Source of the DNA: Undaria pinnatifida
Lineage: Eukaryota; Sar; Phaeophyceae; Laminariales; Alariaceae
Length of the DNA: 64,000 bases
Direction of reading: 5' to 3'
NCBI GenBank assembly: GCA_012845835.1
Contig: JABAKD010000023.1
Coordinates: forward strand, 19,144,691-19,208,690
Shown here piece after piece: positions 43,561 through 55,830 of the stretch. The notes beneath the pieces were generated by a model. It saw only the letters and a program-made list of their open reading frames with translations, ran no database searches and was not told the origin of the DNA. The first letter of the stretch is position 1. Every line of letters begins with the position of its first letter. The translations under genes were made by a program, and so were the position numbers.

Positions 43561-46165
43561 CGTATTCGTTCGGACAGTTGTCTACTTTCTCAGAGGCCAC
43601 CGTCGGCACGCTCCTCGGCCTCGCAGAGCTCCCAGATGAAAACACGTTTTCTTGCTTCGGGGTGCCGACGAGCTTTTCTTCTTATTTGTGAGAGCCTTTT
43701 TACTTTTTGGTCCGTAGACAAACATAGGTATACCCACGCCATTTGAGACATGTGTAGGTACACTAATATTGCACTCGGAAAACGGCTGCCTCGGTCCCTT
43801 TCTGGTGGGCCAGCGCTCCATGGTGCCTAATGATTGCTGAAAAGGTAAGCGATACCTGCCTCGGGCGGCAAAAGTTGAGCATCAACCTATTGTTTTATTG
43901 CCGTCTTTATCTGCACCTACACATGGCTCAAACTCAACCCTGTGCGGGCAACTTCATCACGACTACCAGGCAATCGTCCATACGAGATGTCGGGGCTGTC
44001 GGCCAGGTCGTCTTACCTGTCAGCTCAAATACACGAAGATATTGCATAACAAGACCACTTTTGTTTTTTTCCGGAGACGACACAGGTGGCGTAAGAACAT
44101 GGACTGTAGGCTTATTCTGAATCATACATGAGACAATAATGCGTGCTACAGTAACCCCATAACGCCACGATAACGGCTTCAATACCTTTGGTATCACGTC
44201 CCCTAGTTCTCCTGTTTTTGCGTGAAGCCCATCCTGTATTGCTGAGTGCTCGTGTCCTTAGCAGTGGGTCCCCTTTACTACTGATGGCATGACCCTAATG
44301 TCATTGTTTACAGCTGTCGACACTGGGCGTCATGTATTGGCAGAAACAAGATGCCGATATTCTCGCTGTGACAAAGGCACAGCGGCCGTCATTGCACATG
44401 ATACCCCCTCCTAATACTCTTTCCCCCACTCCGGTGGTATGGGTTTATGGTTGCCATTTAGCTACTCGTACACAACGAGGACAAAGAACGGCATTGCCCG
44501 TTTCGTTCCTTTGCAAGCAGTGGCTGTCCTGTACTAAGGAAGAAAAGCTGCATCCCTCATTCAACAAACCGCCCGACATGTTTGGAAGCTCAATAAGCGG
44601 GATAGTTGACACTTCGGGTAAACGATTTGGCACTAGCTCTACTAAAAACCGGTTGGTAGCTTGGGTCGTGCTGACTCACACCTGTACTGTTTACTCACTT
44701 TAACAACGAACTAGAAGACGACCAGGGTAAGACAAAGACGCTTCACTCGTTGTTTGTCCAACATCGTATCCAAAGCAACACCACTACGGAAGGTGGCATC
44801 TCTAGTTAGTATGGTTCGGGCTGCAGTCGGTTAGTTTTCAGAATTGGCCTGTGCAGGTACCTTAGAAAAGAAGGTATGGATAACACAAGACCGCAACAAA
44901 CTTCAAGTAGTAGAAGAAAAAAAAACGAGGTTTCGAGCAAAAAAACACTTCTTGTTGTGTGTTTTGACCTCTTTATCTGAGGGAATAGCAATGTTTTTAC
45001 CTAGAACGAAGGATTTCCGTCCTTCTGCAATATACAGCCCACATGCCATGGAGGGATATTTATTTCGAACAATAAGGGCGCAGAAGAATGACGTGGACCA
45101 TGCGGTTCAGACGGTGTACAGCACGCCAGTAAAGACGCCACGAGTGGCGCCGATACCGTGGATTAGTCGGCCACCAAGTGGGACCGTTATAAGACCGCCT
45201 GTAATCGAAACAAAAATGCTTGTATAACGCTGATCAAATTATCAGGTGTTCCATGTGGGTTGCACCATGAATATTGCGGTTAATCTATTTGCTGTGCCAT
45301 GGAAATTATTGAATGCGACCGCAAGACTCCATATTTGCTTGTACACCCTATTCGGTACGTTTGGCAGTTGAGAGTGAAAGCATGCTTGTTCAAAAACAAT
45401 TAACGTCGAGTTCATTGTTGCCGCAATGCATGAGCGTCGGCATCGAAGTTGTGTCGTAGTGGCATTCGACTTGTACAATCTCATTTAATATAGGTTAAAT
45501 GTAAACCGAAAAATAAAAAAGCGTCCAATTTTGTTTTTACCGAATGAAGCACTACCATCCGTAGTAGTGCCGTGCGACGTCCGCTTTGACATTATCTCAG
45601 CACTGGGAATGTAGGGCGGGGCGGATACGTGAAAACATTGTGTTTTTATTTCCATTGTGAGCAGCATACGTACTTGCTATTCGAGTTGCCCTTATTTGGT
45701 TGATCGCGTGTCCACATTTTTTGTTTTTTTGTACCTAGTACAACACTTCCCTTCGGAGTCGTGTTATAATAACGACGGGGACGCAAGATTTATGATATGA
45801 AGGGTCAATCAACAGGCTGCATACTCGTGTTTCTGTAGTTTTTGAATTTGGTTCAAGTAGGGCACTGTTAACTTCATTACGACGAGGACGTGGGCTAACA
45901 GCGGTGGTTACACCGAAAAACAGTTAACTGAGTGGAAGAACTCCAGGAAGCGATAAACAACACCAAAGTATGATAGTACAGTACACTTGCTCAGTTACTG
46001 TTACGAGCAAATCAGCAAAGCAATAGTACAGCAAAGTAAAGAGCTCTAAACAGTGTGAACGTTTTTGTCAATGGAGCAGGAGCGTCCGTATCATTATGAA
46101 AAGGGTATAACATCAGCGGTCGATGCTTAGTCCCATCGACGCAGAGCTTACCAGGGGTTATTTAA
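43560..46165. other. Unassigned; one unrecognised 127-codon ORF
   Basis: 44844-45227 (+) is open from ATG for 127 codons with ordinary amino-acid mix (Lys-rich start, then Pro/Arg-rich end). It carries no motif and has no similarity to other window sequence. No element boundaries were seen in the rest. Confidence 0.25.
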
Positions 46166-46167
46166 CA

Positions 46168-46385
46168 AATGGAAAAAAACACTTCAGCTGTGATATCGAC
46201 CAAAAAGGTTTTTGATCAAAAGTCAGTTTTGCAAGCTGCGTATGATACTTTGATTGCGCGTGTTACGGGGTGTGTGTACCCTCGTGAAGGATACAGGTCG
46301 GTGACTCCCCTGCTAATGCCAGGTTCAACAGAACTAAGACGTCCAACCTTGTTCTGCGCACGGCAACTGTATGACCCGCATTGAG
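46168..46385 (+). repeat. Dispersed repeat R, copy 1 (diverged)
   Basis: CTTCAGCTGTGATATCGA, TGCAAGCTGCGTATGATACT, GATTGCGCGTGTTACGGGGTGTGTG, GATACAGGTCGGTGACTCCCC parallels 51955-52085 and 52530-52660. Confidence 0.75.
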
Positions 46386-46389
46386 TGGT

Positions 46390-47450
46390 ACAAAACCACA
46401 CACCTGTGGAATTCAGTATGCATTGTTATAGTGTAAGTAATATTTGGAGTGACCTACTTGGATCTACCGGGTTCGTACGCAAGTTCCCGTGTACTCCTTG
46501 TATATGTGGCAGTCCAGCGGAGGTCCAACCCAGGCCTGATGCTCGGGTTGTTAGTGCTGTCGAGTCATGATGGAACATGCGGTGGACGTCGATCGCAACT
46601 GTGCCGAAGATCTCTCTTCTGCTCTAGATGTAATGAAAAGGCACACTCTTACACCTGTATCGATCGAATGAAGACCGACGAATGAGATCTGGCGTTCTGC
46701 GTCAGGCGTCGGGCGGTGCACACTTGATCCTAAAGCCCTTCGAACGTCCAACTCACACACTACTGGGAATACATGAAGCGAGGATCCAGAACGCCAGACC
46801 CCTGCACTCGACAGATGGAAGCTCTTGCGCTGATACTGAATGATCGAAGATGCGCATCGCTGAATAGCCGATTGTTTTTTCTAATCCAGAGAGCCTCCGT
46901 GGTCATTTCCGGGCTGAGCACCCGCAGGCCACAAATGTTAGCTCACCTGTGCAAAGGTGTTGGGGAAAGTCGGTTTAAATCGTGAAAACCACAGAACGAC
47001 TTCATCCATAATTCAAGAAAATTAAACTGTTTGAATATTTATCGGGATTACAGCAAGCAAGAAACTCCAGGATGGGTTGATTCCTCCGAAGAGTCGACGT
47101 GTTAGAACAGGCATCACTAAAAGCATGAGCCGTTTATGGCCATCAGTTTTTGCGGGACACTCAGGCTCCCTCATGGGGCCAGCACTCAGCGCTTGACGTA
47201 TTCGAAAACGAAAAAATACCGGTTACTATCGGATCGCCCATTCATACCACACAGCTATAGCAGCGATAAAACCAGCCCGTGGGGGGGGCTAAAACAGTAG
47301 TCAGCCTGTGTGAGGAGTGTCGAAAACTAAATAATAAAGACGCAAACAGTGAAATTTCACATCATATGGCCTACTCTGCGCATGGATGCGTGGAAATAAC
47401 ACACACTCGTCAGGCCAAACATTTTGCATATGGAAAAATAATACCTTGGT
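46390..47450. other. No feature recognised
   Basis: Short frames only. No repeats matched elsewhere in the window apart from small words. Confidence 0.35.
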
Positions 47451-47544
47451 ACGGTGTTGGTATCTCTTTAGTGCTGGCATGTGCCAGACAGAAATAACCG
47501 GAAACACCAATCCTACAACGGCAACCGGCAATACCGCTCGTTGT

Positions 47545-47632
47545 TCCCGGTCGCCCCGGTGGCGTATCAGGTTATCCTCGAGCCTGGTATAGGTCAGTTT
47601 CGTGAGTTCGAGCCCCGCCGAGTGCATACTCG
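47545..47632 (+). other. tRNA-like (SINE-like) pol III box pair
   Basis: GGTGGCGTATCAGG resembles an A-box and GAGTTCGAGCCCC a B-box, about 50 bp apart. The flanking T-stem does not pair well and no acceptor stem is evident, so this is at best a tRNA-derived relic. Confidence 0.35.
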
Positions 47633-47840
47633 TATAAATTCGTTGGGACTTTTTCTTGTGCACAAATTGACTTGCGGAAAGCGCGAGAGCGTGAGTTAGC
47701 AACATTCGATGAACAATCGACGAGCAGTGGGATTGCTGAACCCTATGCGCGATAAAAATTGAAGGCAAGAACCGGGGAGGAGAAGGGACGACACCTGTGA
47801 CCACGGCTTGTCCAGAAGCTGGAAAGTGAAAGTGTGCTAA

Positions 47841-47861
47841 ACAAAAAAAAAAAAAAAAAAA
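47841..47861 (+). repeat. Poly-A run
   Basis: About 21 consecutive A, lying between two repeat modules. Confidence 0.9.
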
Positions 47862-48589
47862 AATCGTACAGAAGTGATCCCCTATTGTGCTAGTATGTAC
47901 CATCCGGAAGCACTGCAGCCTACTCCGCATACTGACACTACTGGCTGTTGCCATGTGTGGCAAACGAGTTCGCAGGCACTATAGCGGGCAGTCGGCACTT
48001 CTCAACCGGGTCTATAGAAGGGAACCTCTGCTGTTCTTGTCCGCATCATGTCGAGTTTCGACATCGTTCTGCCGATACTCGTACGGCCAAACATTATACA
48101 CTGACAAATAATACGTTCGGACGGTAGTGGTCCCTCCGTAGTGCCGGTATATGCCAGCTGGAAACATCGACACTACAGCAGCCACGGGCACAACTCCAAA
48201 TGCTGACACTAATGCACGGTTGTTCCCATCTGTACCAAACGATTGCACAGGCACGATGGCGGGCAGCCGGCACTACTCCACCGGCTCTATAGAGGGATCT
48301 GCACAACATACCAACATCCATAGCAACGCCGCACTCAGTTAGACACTCGAAAGGAGTCGGTCCGAGCAGCAGTAGTATCAGCAACAGCAGGTAGGCAGAG
48401 CTAAGGAGGAGGAGCTTTCCCCCCCCCGCATTATTTTGTCTTCTTGTGATGCTCTACTGCCTTGCCCACATCATGACGAGGTTCGAAATTTACTGGTATT
48501 ACCTAGTACACATTGAGACAAAATGTGGGCAAATGGTGCAATGCATACGTACGTTAGCTGTGAGTAACTGCGAAACGCGGAGCAGGCGT

Positions 48590-48715
48590 TCCGTGCGCAC
48601 TTCACCCCAGATGTTGATGCTGGAACGTGCTGTGCATCGTCGACTGCTGTCAGCTTCTGGTGCGTAATAAAAATCAGCCTACCTGGGCTAGTCGTAGCAG
48701 CCACCTCGCTCAAAG
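48590..48715 (+). repeat. Direct repeat shared with 55.0 kb
   Basis: TTCACCCCAGATG, CTGTCAGCTTCTGGTGCG, AATCAGCCTACCTGGGCTAGTCGTAGC parallels 54990-55120. Confidence 0.7.
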
Positions 48716-48983
48716 TATTCGTTGTGTTTACAAGATTTCTCTTCGGAGTCGGGTTACAATGACAACGAAGGCGACGCAAGAAATAAGAAGGCCCAGATCA
48801 ACCTGACTGAACACTCGTGTATCGACATATTACACAAAGCCCCCCTCCGGGAAGTGCTTAAGGGAGTGAAGCGCAAGAATAAAATTACAAAATCCAACGT
48901 ATTCCTCGTATAGCACAGTCGAGGCTACGGTTTGAGAGAGCTGAGTTTAAGAGACAGACGGGTTTAAGAGACGACAAAGTAGC

Positions 48984-49632
48984 CAGGGCTTTCCACGGTT
49001 CATAACCTGATATAACCCACGGCTCGTGTCACGAGGTTTCTAAACGTCACGGGTCGGGTGAGGTCGGGTCAAGAGGTTTAAAATCTCACCGATCGGGTCG
49101 GGTCGGGTCGTGACCACTCGCAAACTGATTTTTTCTGACTTGCGGGTCGGACCCGGAGATTTTACCCGCGGTTCCGACACTTTGAAGCTCACCGCTTCCT
49201 GCTCGAGGGCCTCTCTGATGCCGATACCCCTTTGTGATGGTATCCGTGCGTTAAAACGCCGCCAAACATGTATATTATTCATGGCCACGTCCATCCATAT
49301 CCAGTACAACAAGGCCACAAATCACTGCGGGTTGCAGAAGTAAAGATTAAATCGTTGCTGAAGTGATGACCCGGCAGATGTATCCGCGAGTCGAACTCGT
49401 GGGGGCAGAAATCTCGCGGGTCAAGGTGACCCGAGTCTGGTGGGTCGGGGATGACCGAGTCAGGAGGTGTTGGAGATTCACGGGTGAGGTCTGGTCGGGT
49501 CAACAGGTTTTCAAATATCACTGGTCGAGTCGGGTGGGTTCAGGAGGTTCTTAAAGTCTCACGGGTCGGGTCGGGTTCCCTGATCTGACCGACCAGACCC
49601 GCGAGGTTTGTTCTGACCCTTCAAAAGCCGTG
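48984..49632. mobile_element. hAT-like non-autonomous element with GGGTCG repeats
   Basis: Left end CAGGGCTTTCCACGG; right end GACCCTTCAAAAGCCGTG, its near complement. Flanks AAAGTAGC (48976-48983) and ACAGTAGC (49633-49640) agree at 7 of 8 positions, the 8-bp duplication typical of hAT transposases. The interior consists of degenerate CGGGTCGGGTCGGGTC(A)AGAGGTTT-AAAATCTC repeats and their complements. No coding capacity. Confidence 0.75.
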
Positions 49633-49949
49633 ACAGTAGCTTGGCACAGCTGTCGAAACCCCGAAATTCTCTCTTAAATCGAGCGAGTCCAGAGTAAAGT
49701 CGCTCATGTTCGAGATATCGCACTCTCCTCGTAAGTCCACGCTAGCCTGGATGATAAATGTCGGCTCTAGAAAACCGAAGCAATTTGTCAATAGCGTCGT
49801 CGACCTCCTTTCACCGTTTGTAGAAAGCGCAATGTACATACCTGACAAATATATATATTTGTTGAAGTAACTCGCAAGCTCATTCAAGCTCATACGAAGT
49901 ACATTCGGTATAAGGTAGGCTTCTCTTTCATCGGTTCTTGTATATATTT

Positions 49950-50095
49950 GTAGTGCCGGTATGTGCCGGCCGGAGACATCGGCACTATAGCGGCAACCGG
50001 AATCACTCCGCACGCTGACACTACTGGTTGCTCCCATAGTGTGCTAACCGATTACACAGGAACTATGTAGTATCGCGCAACCGGCACTACCATTC
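49950..50095 (+). repeat. GCCGGTATG module, single
   Basis: TAGTGCCGGTATGTGCCGGCCGGAG, ATCGGCACTATAGCGGCAACCGG, GCTGACACTACTGGTTG, GCAACCGGCACTACC, of the 47.5-48.3 kb subfamily. Confidence 0.7.
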
Positions 50096-50289
50096 AACAA
50101 AAAAGTTGGAAAATGACGTACGAGAACGAATAAAAACAACACAGAAAAACAAGACGTCTCGGTGGTATTTGAACATATTTCGTCTTCAGATCCACAGCGA
50201 GACGTGTGAACTTTCGACCGATTGTTAACAAAGATCCCTGTTTTTTTGTTTGTTTTATTTTTGGAGTCATATCAGATATACGCACATAC

Positions 50290-51065
50290 ATGCACGCCAT
50301 GTGACGCACAATATGCAAGCATTGGTTTTCCCCTATGGGGCATAATATCGACAACAAACCGCAGGTAGGTACGTACTGCCGACTGTCGATTGTGAGTATC
50401 GCACTGCACTGCAATACTGTGTACTGGTGCTGCTCTCTGCCTGATACTGCTGTACCATACCTGGTACACCAGAAGAGATCAACACTCCAACAGCAGCAAT
50501 CGTATTCGGACGGAAATTCAAGGACCATTGCTGTATTAATATTGAATACAGATGGCCCATGATTTTTCTTTCAGAGCAATACGCACAAAATGCAAGAACC
50601 TGTCCACGCGTTGCTTACCGGTATGGTGCGCTAGTTGAAGGCCGACAAAAACAAGCAGCAGTTAGGTATGGATTAGCTGCCGACTGCTGACTACGAGAAT
50701 CGCACAGCGCTGCTCTACTGCCGTTGCCGTCTTCCTCATAGTGCTATACAGCAAAAGAGAATAGCACGAGCAGCAGTAAGTAGTGTTATTTGGGCGGAAG
50801 CATCAGGACCTTAAGGTGCTAGTTAGTAAACGAAAAAGGTCCAAGCACTTCCGCCCAGAGTGGTAACTGGTTCATGTTGTCGACTCTGTCACACGACATG
50901 CAAGCAGCACAACAGTGTCCATATTGCCTATGGTGCATGGGCAATTGCCTACAACTAAAAACAGCAGGTAGTGACGTACTGCTGACTGCCGACCGCGAGA
51001 ATCGCACTGTGCGGCCTGACTGCTGCCACTGTCTACCTTGAACTGCATAGCAGGAGTAGTAGCCT
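50290..51065 (+). repeat. Triplicated ~310-bp unit
   Basis: Three diverged tandem copies starting at ATGCAAG (about 50311, 50590, 50899). Each contains GCAGGTAGNNACGTACTGC/AGCTGCCGACTG, CGAGAATCGCACNGNGC and a tail with AGCAG-rich sequence ending in GGACNNT. Confidence 0.75.
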
Positions 51066-51949
51066 TCACGAGACCTCTGGATTACTATGTAAGATTAAGT
51101 ATCGAAATCGGGGAATATTTTGATATGTACTAGTTTTACATGTGGCCCACCAAATTTTCAACAAAACCCCCCCGTCGGATTTGTTCCAGACACAGTTCTA
51201 TGGGTAGAGTTTGGGTCGGGGCTAGGGTTAGAGCTAGGTTTAGGGTATTAGGGTTAGGATCTAAAGTAGTTTTCCTCTTACCGTGTTTCATTGTTTCCTT
51301 CTCATTATACTGGAAGCACACGTGGGAAAAACCAACTTCTCCGATTTTCGCACTTGAATAATACGCCAAAGTTGCGATAAACATGGCTCAGCAGGAGAGT
51401 AGCGTTGTATAGTAGTAGCGTTGTATAGTAGGACCCACACCAATCTGCACGAAAATACAAAGACCGTTTAATTAATAATTTGAAATTCAAGCGATACTTA
51501 CTTGAGTGATCGGCCGGTCACTTGATACACAGCAGTAGCAACAGCAAATCAAGTGGTGGTGTTTGGTCGGGTGGGACATTGCAGGCCCCGATAAAAGCAA
51601 CCAGCCACATCAGCCGCACGCGCATCCAGAGTATTCCAGGTTGCTGCTAGGCGGCTGGACTGCAGCTGGGCGGCAGGGTCGTAGCGTTGTGCTCTCTGCA
51701 CGGTGTCTTACGTTTTTATCAGCTGTGTTCATGACCGCAAACTCAAAAATCTTGGTACGTACCAGTAGTACGTAAAATTAGGCCTTTCACGTGAAGTCCC
51801 GGTATTTGTTTTACCCATGCCCGTGGGCAAAAACGTTATAAAGGCCTGCAACGTGCGACACACTGCAAATATTGGGTCCAAACCTCGACGACAGTGACAA
51901 CAAGGTGCGAACTGTGTCCACCCCGTTGGCGTTTAATATATATTATAAA

Positions 51950-52885
51950 AATTAAAATACACTCCAGCTGTGAGATCGAATATTTTGTCGAAACTCATCT
52001 ATGCAAGCTGTGCGTGATACTCCGATCGCGCGTATTACGGGTTGTGTGTCCTCATTAAGGATATAGGTCGGCGACTCCCCTTGCAACTACAGTGTAGCTA
52101 TCAGGGTCAACAGGGTGATGTTAGGCAGTCTGTGCGCGGAAACTGTAAAACCCGTTTCTGAGGGGGACATAATCTGACAGCTGTGGAAGGAAATGTATCC
52201 GTTTATCAAGTGAATCCTGTAAGTCGAATGTTCAGTAAGGGGAGGGCGGAGTTTTGAAGGACGTGGGGGCCTGATTTTGATCAAAAGGGGCGGGAGGGGG
52301 GGGACGGGACGGGTGGGGCAGGTCAATTTGTGCGTGGAAACTATAAATATTTTTTGGGGGGGAGGGGGGGGAATGTGGCGGGGGGGGCCGGGGGCGGGGG
52401 GCGAGGGCTTTAGGTCGCATAGATGTAGGGATTTGCTATACGCGTGGTGCTAGGTCTAGGCGATGGTGCGGGTGGTGGGGCGTTGGGGACGGGGTATATA
52501 TATACTCCGGAGTATATTTTAAAAAATGAAATACACTCTAGCTGTGAGATCGAAGATTTTGTCGAAACTCATCTTTGCAAGCTGTGTGTGATACTCCGAT
52601 CGCGCGTATCACGGGTTGTGTGTCCTCATTAAGGATATAGGTCGACGACTCCCCTTGCAACTACAGTGCAGCGATCAGGGTCAACAGGGTGGTGTTATTC
52701 GGTCTGTGCGCGGAAACTATAAAACCCGTTTCTGAGGGGGACAAAATCTGACAGCTGTGGAAGGAAATGTATCCGTTTATCAAGTGTATCCTGTAAGTCG
52801 AATGTCCGGTGAGGGGAGGGCGAAGTTTTGAAGGACGTGGGGCCTGGTTTTGATCAAAAGGGAGCGGGGTTGGAGGGGGTTGGAG
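51950..52885 (+). repeat. Repeat R, tandem copies 2 and 3, 574-bp offset
   Basis: 51957-52290 and 52531-52865 share AATACACTCNAGCTGTGAGATCGAA, CGCGTATYACGGGTTGTGTGTCCTC, GTCGNCGACTCCCCTTGCAAC and GACAGCTGTGGAAGGAAATGTATCCG almost without change. Each ends in a G-rich tract (52290-52405, 52860-52910). An 18-bp perfect palindrome (ATATACTCCGGAGTATAT, 52500-52517) sits directly before copy 3. Confidence 0.9.
52290..52410 (+). repeat. G-run tract, likely quadruplex-forming
   Basis: Many runs of three to nine G. A second tract at 52876-52906 is a near-pure G run of about 25 bases, and poly-C lies at 59768-59788. Confidence 0.85.
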
Positions 52886-52992
52886 GGGGGGGGGGGGGGG
52901 GGGGGGCGGACGGGCGGGAAATTTGTGCGTGGAAGCTATAAATCTTTTGAGGGGATAAATATGACGGTTTGGGGGAAAAACAAAAATGTAAT

Positions 52993-53561
52993 AGTTGGCC
53001 TCGGTTGGCGCCGACGCTGTAAAACGTTATATGTATATTGGGGTTGGCGTTGGTTGGCAACGACGCTGTAAAACATCACAATGACTGAATGAGCTAGACA
53101 ACCACGGTACCGTTTTTTTTTTTTTTTTGACGGTCCCCGTGGTGGCCATCGAGTAATATCATATTGTGCGGGGTGGAAAACCCTAACTCCGCACAAGGGG
53201 AATGATCGAATCGCTTAGTGTGAAAATGGTAAGGCACACGTGAGGCAGGTACATAGTAATACCCATTGCTGTCTCTGGAGTGGCCACATCAGAAAACAAG
53301 GAACTACTAGCGCTGTCATCCATAAGCCAGAAAGTAGGCACAAGGTGCCGAAGTCCGTCTTACGAGCGGTTCTTAGAAGGATGCAGTTCACCCTTCATGC
53401 GACTTGCCGAACACCTCACGGCGCTTCGCGCTTGGTGCAAGCAATGTCTGCCTGGTCGGTGAAAACCCCACGTGCTCCGTCCCGGCATAGTAGGGATGGG
53501 ACGGTCTATGGTCATACAACTACGGCCATGCACAAACTAAGTACCCCTCCACCCCCGCCTT
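52993..53561 (+). repeat. Long inverted repeat, left arm
   Basis: Complement of 60759-61343 nearly end to end: GTTGGCCTCGGTTGGCGCCGAC, GCACAAGGGGAATGATCG, GAGGCAGGTACATAG, CTCTGGAGTGGCCAC, AGCCAGAAAGTAGGCACAAGG, CATAGTAGGGATGGGACGGTC. A poly-T run (53106-53125) corresponds to the poly-A runs at 61203 and 61438. Confidence 0.92.
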
Positions 53562-54129
53562 GGCGTTTCTGCTCAAAGTGCGCGTACGAAGAGATGTGTC
53601 CGAAAACAGGCGCAAAGATGACAAATTTACTCAGGTTTGGTATGTGTAAGAAGCGATTTACCGTATAGCGCTCGGAACCTGTGTTAGTAAAGGTGGTTAC
53701 ACATAAGACAAAAACCATGAATATAAGAGGAGCTGGCGAAAGCAAAGAAAACCGCCGAAGTACCACAACATACCTAGTTCCCGATTACAGGCAGACCACA
53801 GCAGAGGAGCGAAACAGTGCCATAAAAGTTAACAACTACGAGTAAAGTACTCATTTTCGTCAATGGAACAGGGTACCGTATAGCTATCATACCATACTGC
53901 TATGCGCAGCAGCACGAAACGCAGCCTGCGGAGAGCAAAACCGGCAGTCGGTGTGTGATGCTGCGAAGAGCCACAAACCAAACGAGAAACAGGCTTAAAA
54001 CAAACGTTGAGAATTTCGGCGACTCTTTTACGGCCATACATAGACTATTAATATTAATACATGTTCATATATACGTACACGTTTAATGCATACAGTTTGA
54101 GTCTATTGTGTTGGTTGAATAGGGCTACT

Positions 54130-54900
54130 GCTCTCTATAATGCCGGTGTAATCGCTAGGCATGACTGGACATATCAATGATAGTAACTATGCATGGCAAC
54201 CCCACTCTTATATTGCCGGCGTCCTACTTAGGGCCGATATATTGGGCTGGCGCATACCAGCTTTGTTATGAGCCCCATGTAGATCAAATACAAGTAGGTT
54301 CCGGTAATCGCTGAAACCAATAAGCACGCACACACCGCATCAGAGCAGCAGAGTTACAGACACACTCGTACAGTAGTAGAGCAGCAGCAGGCAGGCAGAG
54401 CAGAGCGGAGCCTTCCCCGTTTCCCCGTGTTATGTTTCTGCTGTGATTTTGTCTGGCATTGTGCCAAAGTCGAGTTTTGCTTGAAGGTATGTGCAAGTTT
54501 TCTGTCATTGCTGACAAGGCACGGACTGTCTATGGTTCTTTTTGAAGAGGGCCAATGTTCTTCATAATGCCGGTAAAAGCGCTTGGTACAACTGGAACTT
54601 TATAGTAACGATGTAAGCAAGCCCTATTCCCAATAATGCGGGTGTCTTGAATTGTTCCGATATATTGGGGTGGCACATACCGGCACTGGTGGTAGCTCCA
54701 CACGGCAGATAGATTACGAGTCTTGCTGGTATATTTGTAACCACAAAACACGAAACAAAACGCACACGCGCACCACAGTAAAGCAGCAGTCAGCTACAGA
54801 CACAGTCGTTCAGCAGCAGAGCAGCAATAACAAATGTAACACCAGCATGCAGGCAGAGCAGAGCAGGACTTTTCCCCCTTAGGTCGTGTTCTAGTTTTCC
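54130..54900 (-). repeat. Dispersed two-module repeat, inverted, two rounds
   Basis: Minus-strand modules at 54135-54270 (GCGCCAGCCCAATATATCGGCC) and 54545-54700 (CAGTGCCGGTATGTGCCACCCC) alternate with CAG-rich centres at 54340-54490 and 54780-54900 (GGCAGAGCAGAGC, TTTCCCC). Confidence 0.75.
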
Positions 54901-54984
54901 TGTGGTGCTGCCGATGTCGAGCTCTGCGTGCAGGTATGCATACGTTTGCTGTCATTGCAGACAAAGCACGAGCTACAGATAGTG

Positions 54985-55830
54985 CCGTGCTCACGTCACC
55001 TCAGATGCTTCAACAAACACTAGGAGCCCACCTGCTGCGGGCTAGTGATGCTGTTCGTCGGCTGCCAGCTTCTGGCGCGAAAAGCCAGCCTGCTTGCGCT
55101 AGTCGTAGCGGCAACCTAACCCGGACGTATGCTGGTTTGGGTTAGTCATACCGGCCACTCAGAGCACAAAATAATTACTGTGCTTTTGAAGAGAGTTCCT
55201 TTTCTGATTTGAAGTCACCTCATATTGATGTTACAGTTCTAAGACGTTTGGGGGGCTGCGACGTCGGCATTTTCCCTTCGAACTGCTTTTTACACCGCCG
55301 ACGCGATGGCTTTCCGCCCTTGTCTTGTTATTTTATTTTCCTTTTATCGCGCATGGGACATATTCAGTACACCCACTTATTTTGGGTGCTGGAATCCCAC
55401 GTCTTTGAACTCTATTAATACGCTTCTACCTTGTACAATGCGCCTGAATAGACACAAGTTCATGGCCGGTTAGGTTTGACGACGACGCGCCGGAGACCGT
55501 ACAACTTTGCGTCCTGTTTTTGCTCACACGTCTTTTCTATGCATCTTTTAATGCATAGCGATCTCTCTACACGTTTTCGCCATGAACATGCTGCTGGTGG
55601 AATTTTGTGTTGGTGACCCAGAGCTCACGGGGAGCACGCAACGCAGTTATTTGAAATCCCCAGTGAACGAAATTTAGGTGTCTGGCAGGAGCAGGAGGCG
55701 ATCCGAACATAGTGCGGAACATTCAAGTACGACAGAACAGGAGCGGTACGGTAGGAATCTTTGCTTTGAAAGCCTTCGCGGAATTGTGTAATATTTTTCC
55801 CTATCAAGACAGGAAATAATCAAGTTATGG
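54985..55830. other. Repeat shared with 48.6 kb, then unassigned sequence
   Basis: 54990-55120 matches 48590-48715. 55130-55830 shows no gene or repeat that I can support. Confidence 0.4.

Larger units (their letters stand above)
47460..48340 (+). repeat. Cluster of diverged GCCGGTATG modules
   Basis: Module-like starts near 47480 (GTGCTGGCATGTGCCAGACAG), 47888 (GTGCTAGTATGTACCATCCGG) and 48139 (GTGCCGGTATATGCCAGCTGG). Each is followed 60-150 bp on by GACACTA, GGCACNATNGCGGGCAG and CAACCGGNTCTATAG blocks. They belong to a subfamily distinct from the 35/38-kb copies. Confidence 0.65.

Noticed and set aside
47301-47963. 220-codon minus-strand ORF
   Set aside because: It runs through two dispersed repeat modules, a tRNA-like relic and a poly-A run (poly-Phe), so its openness is accidental.
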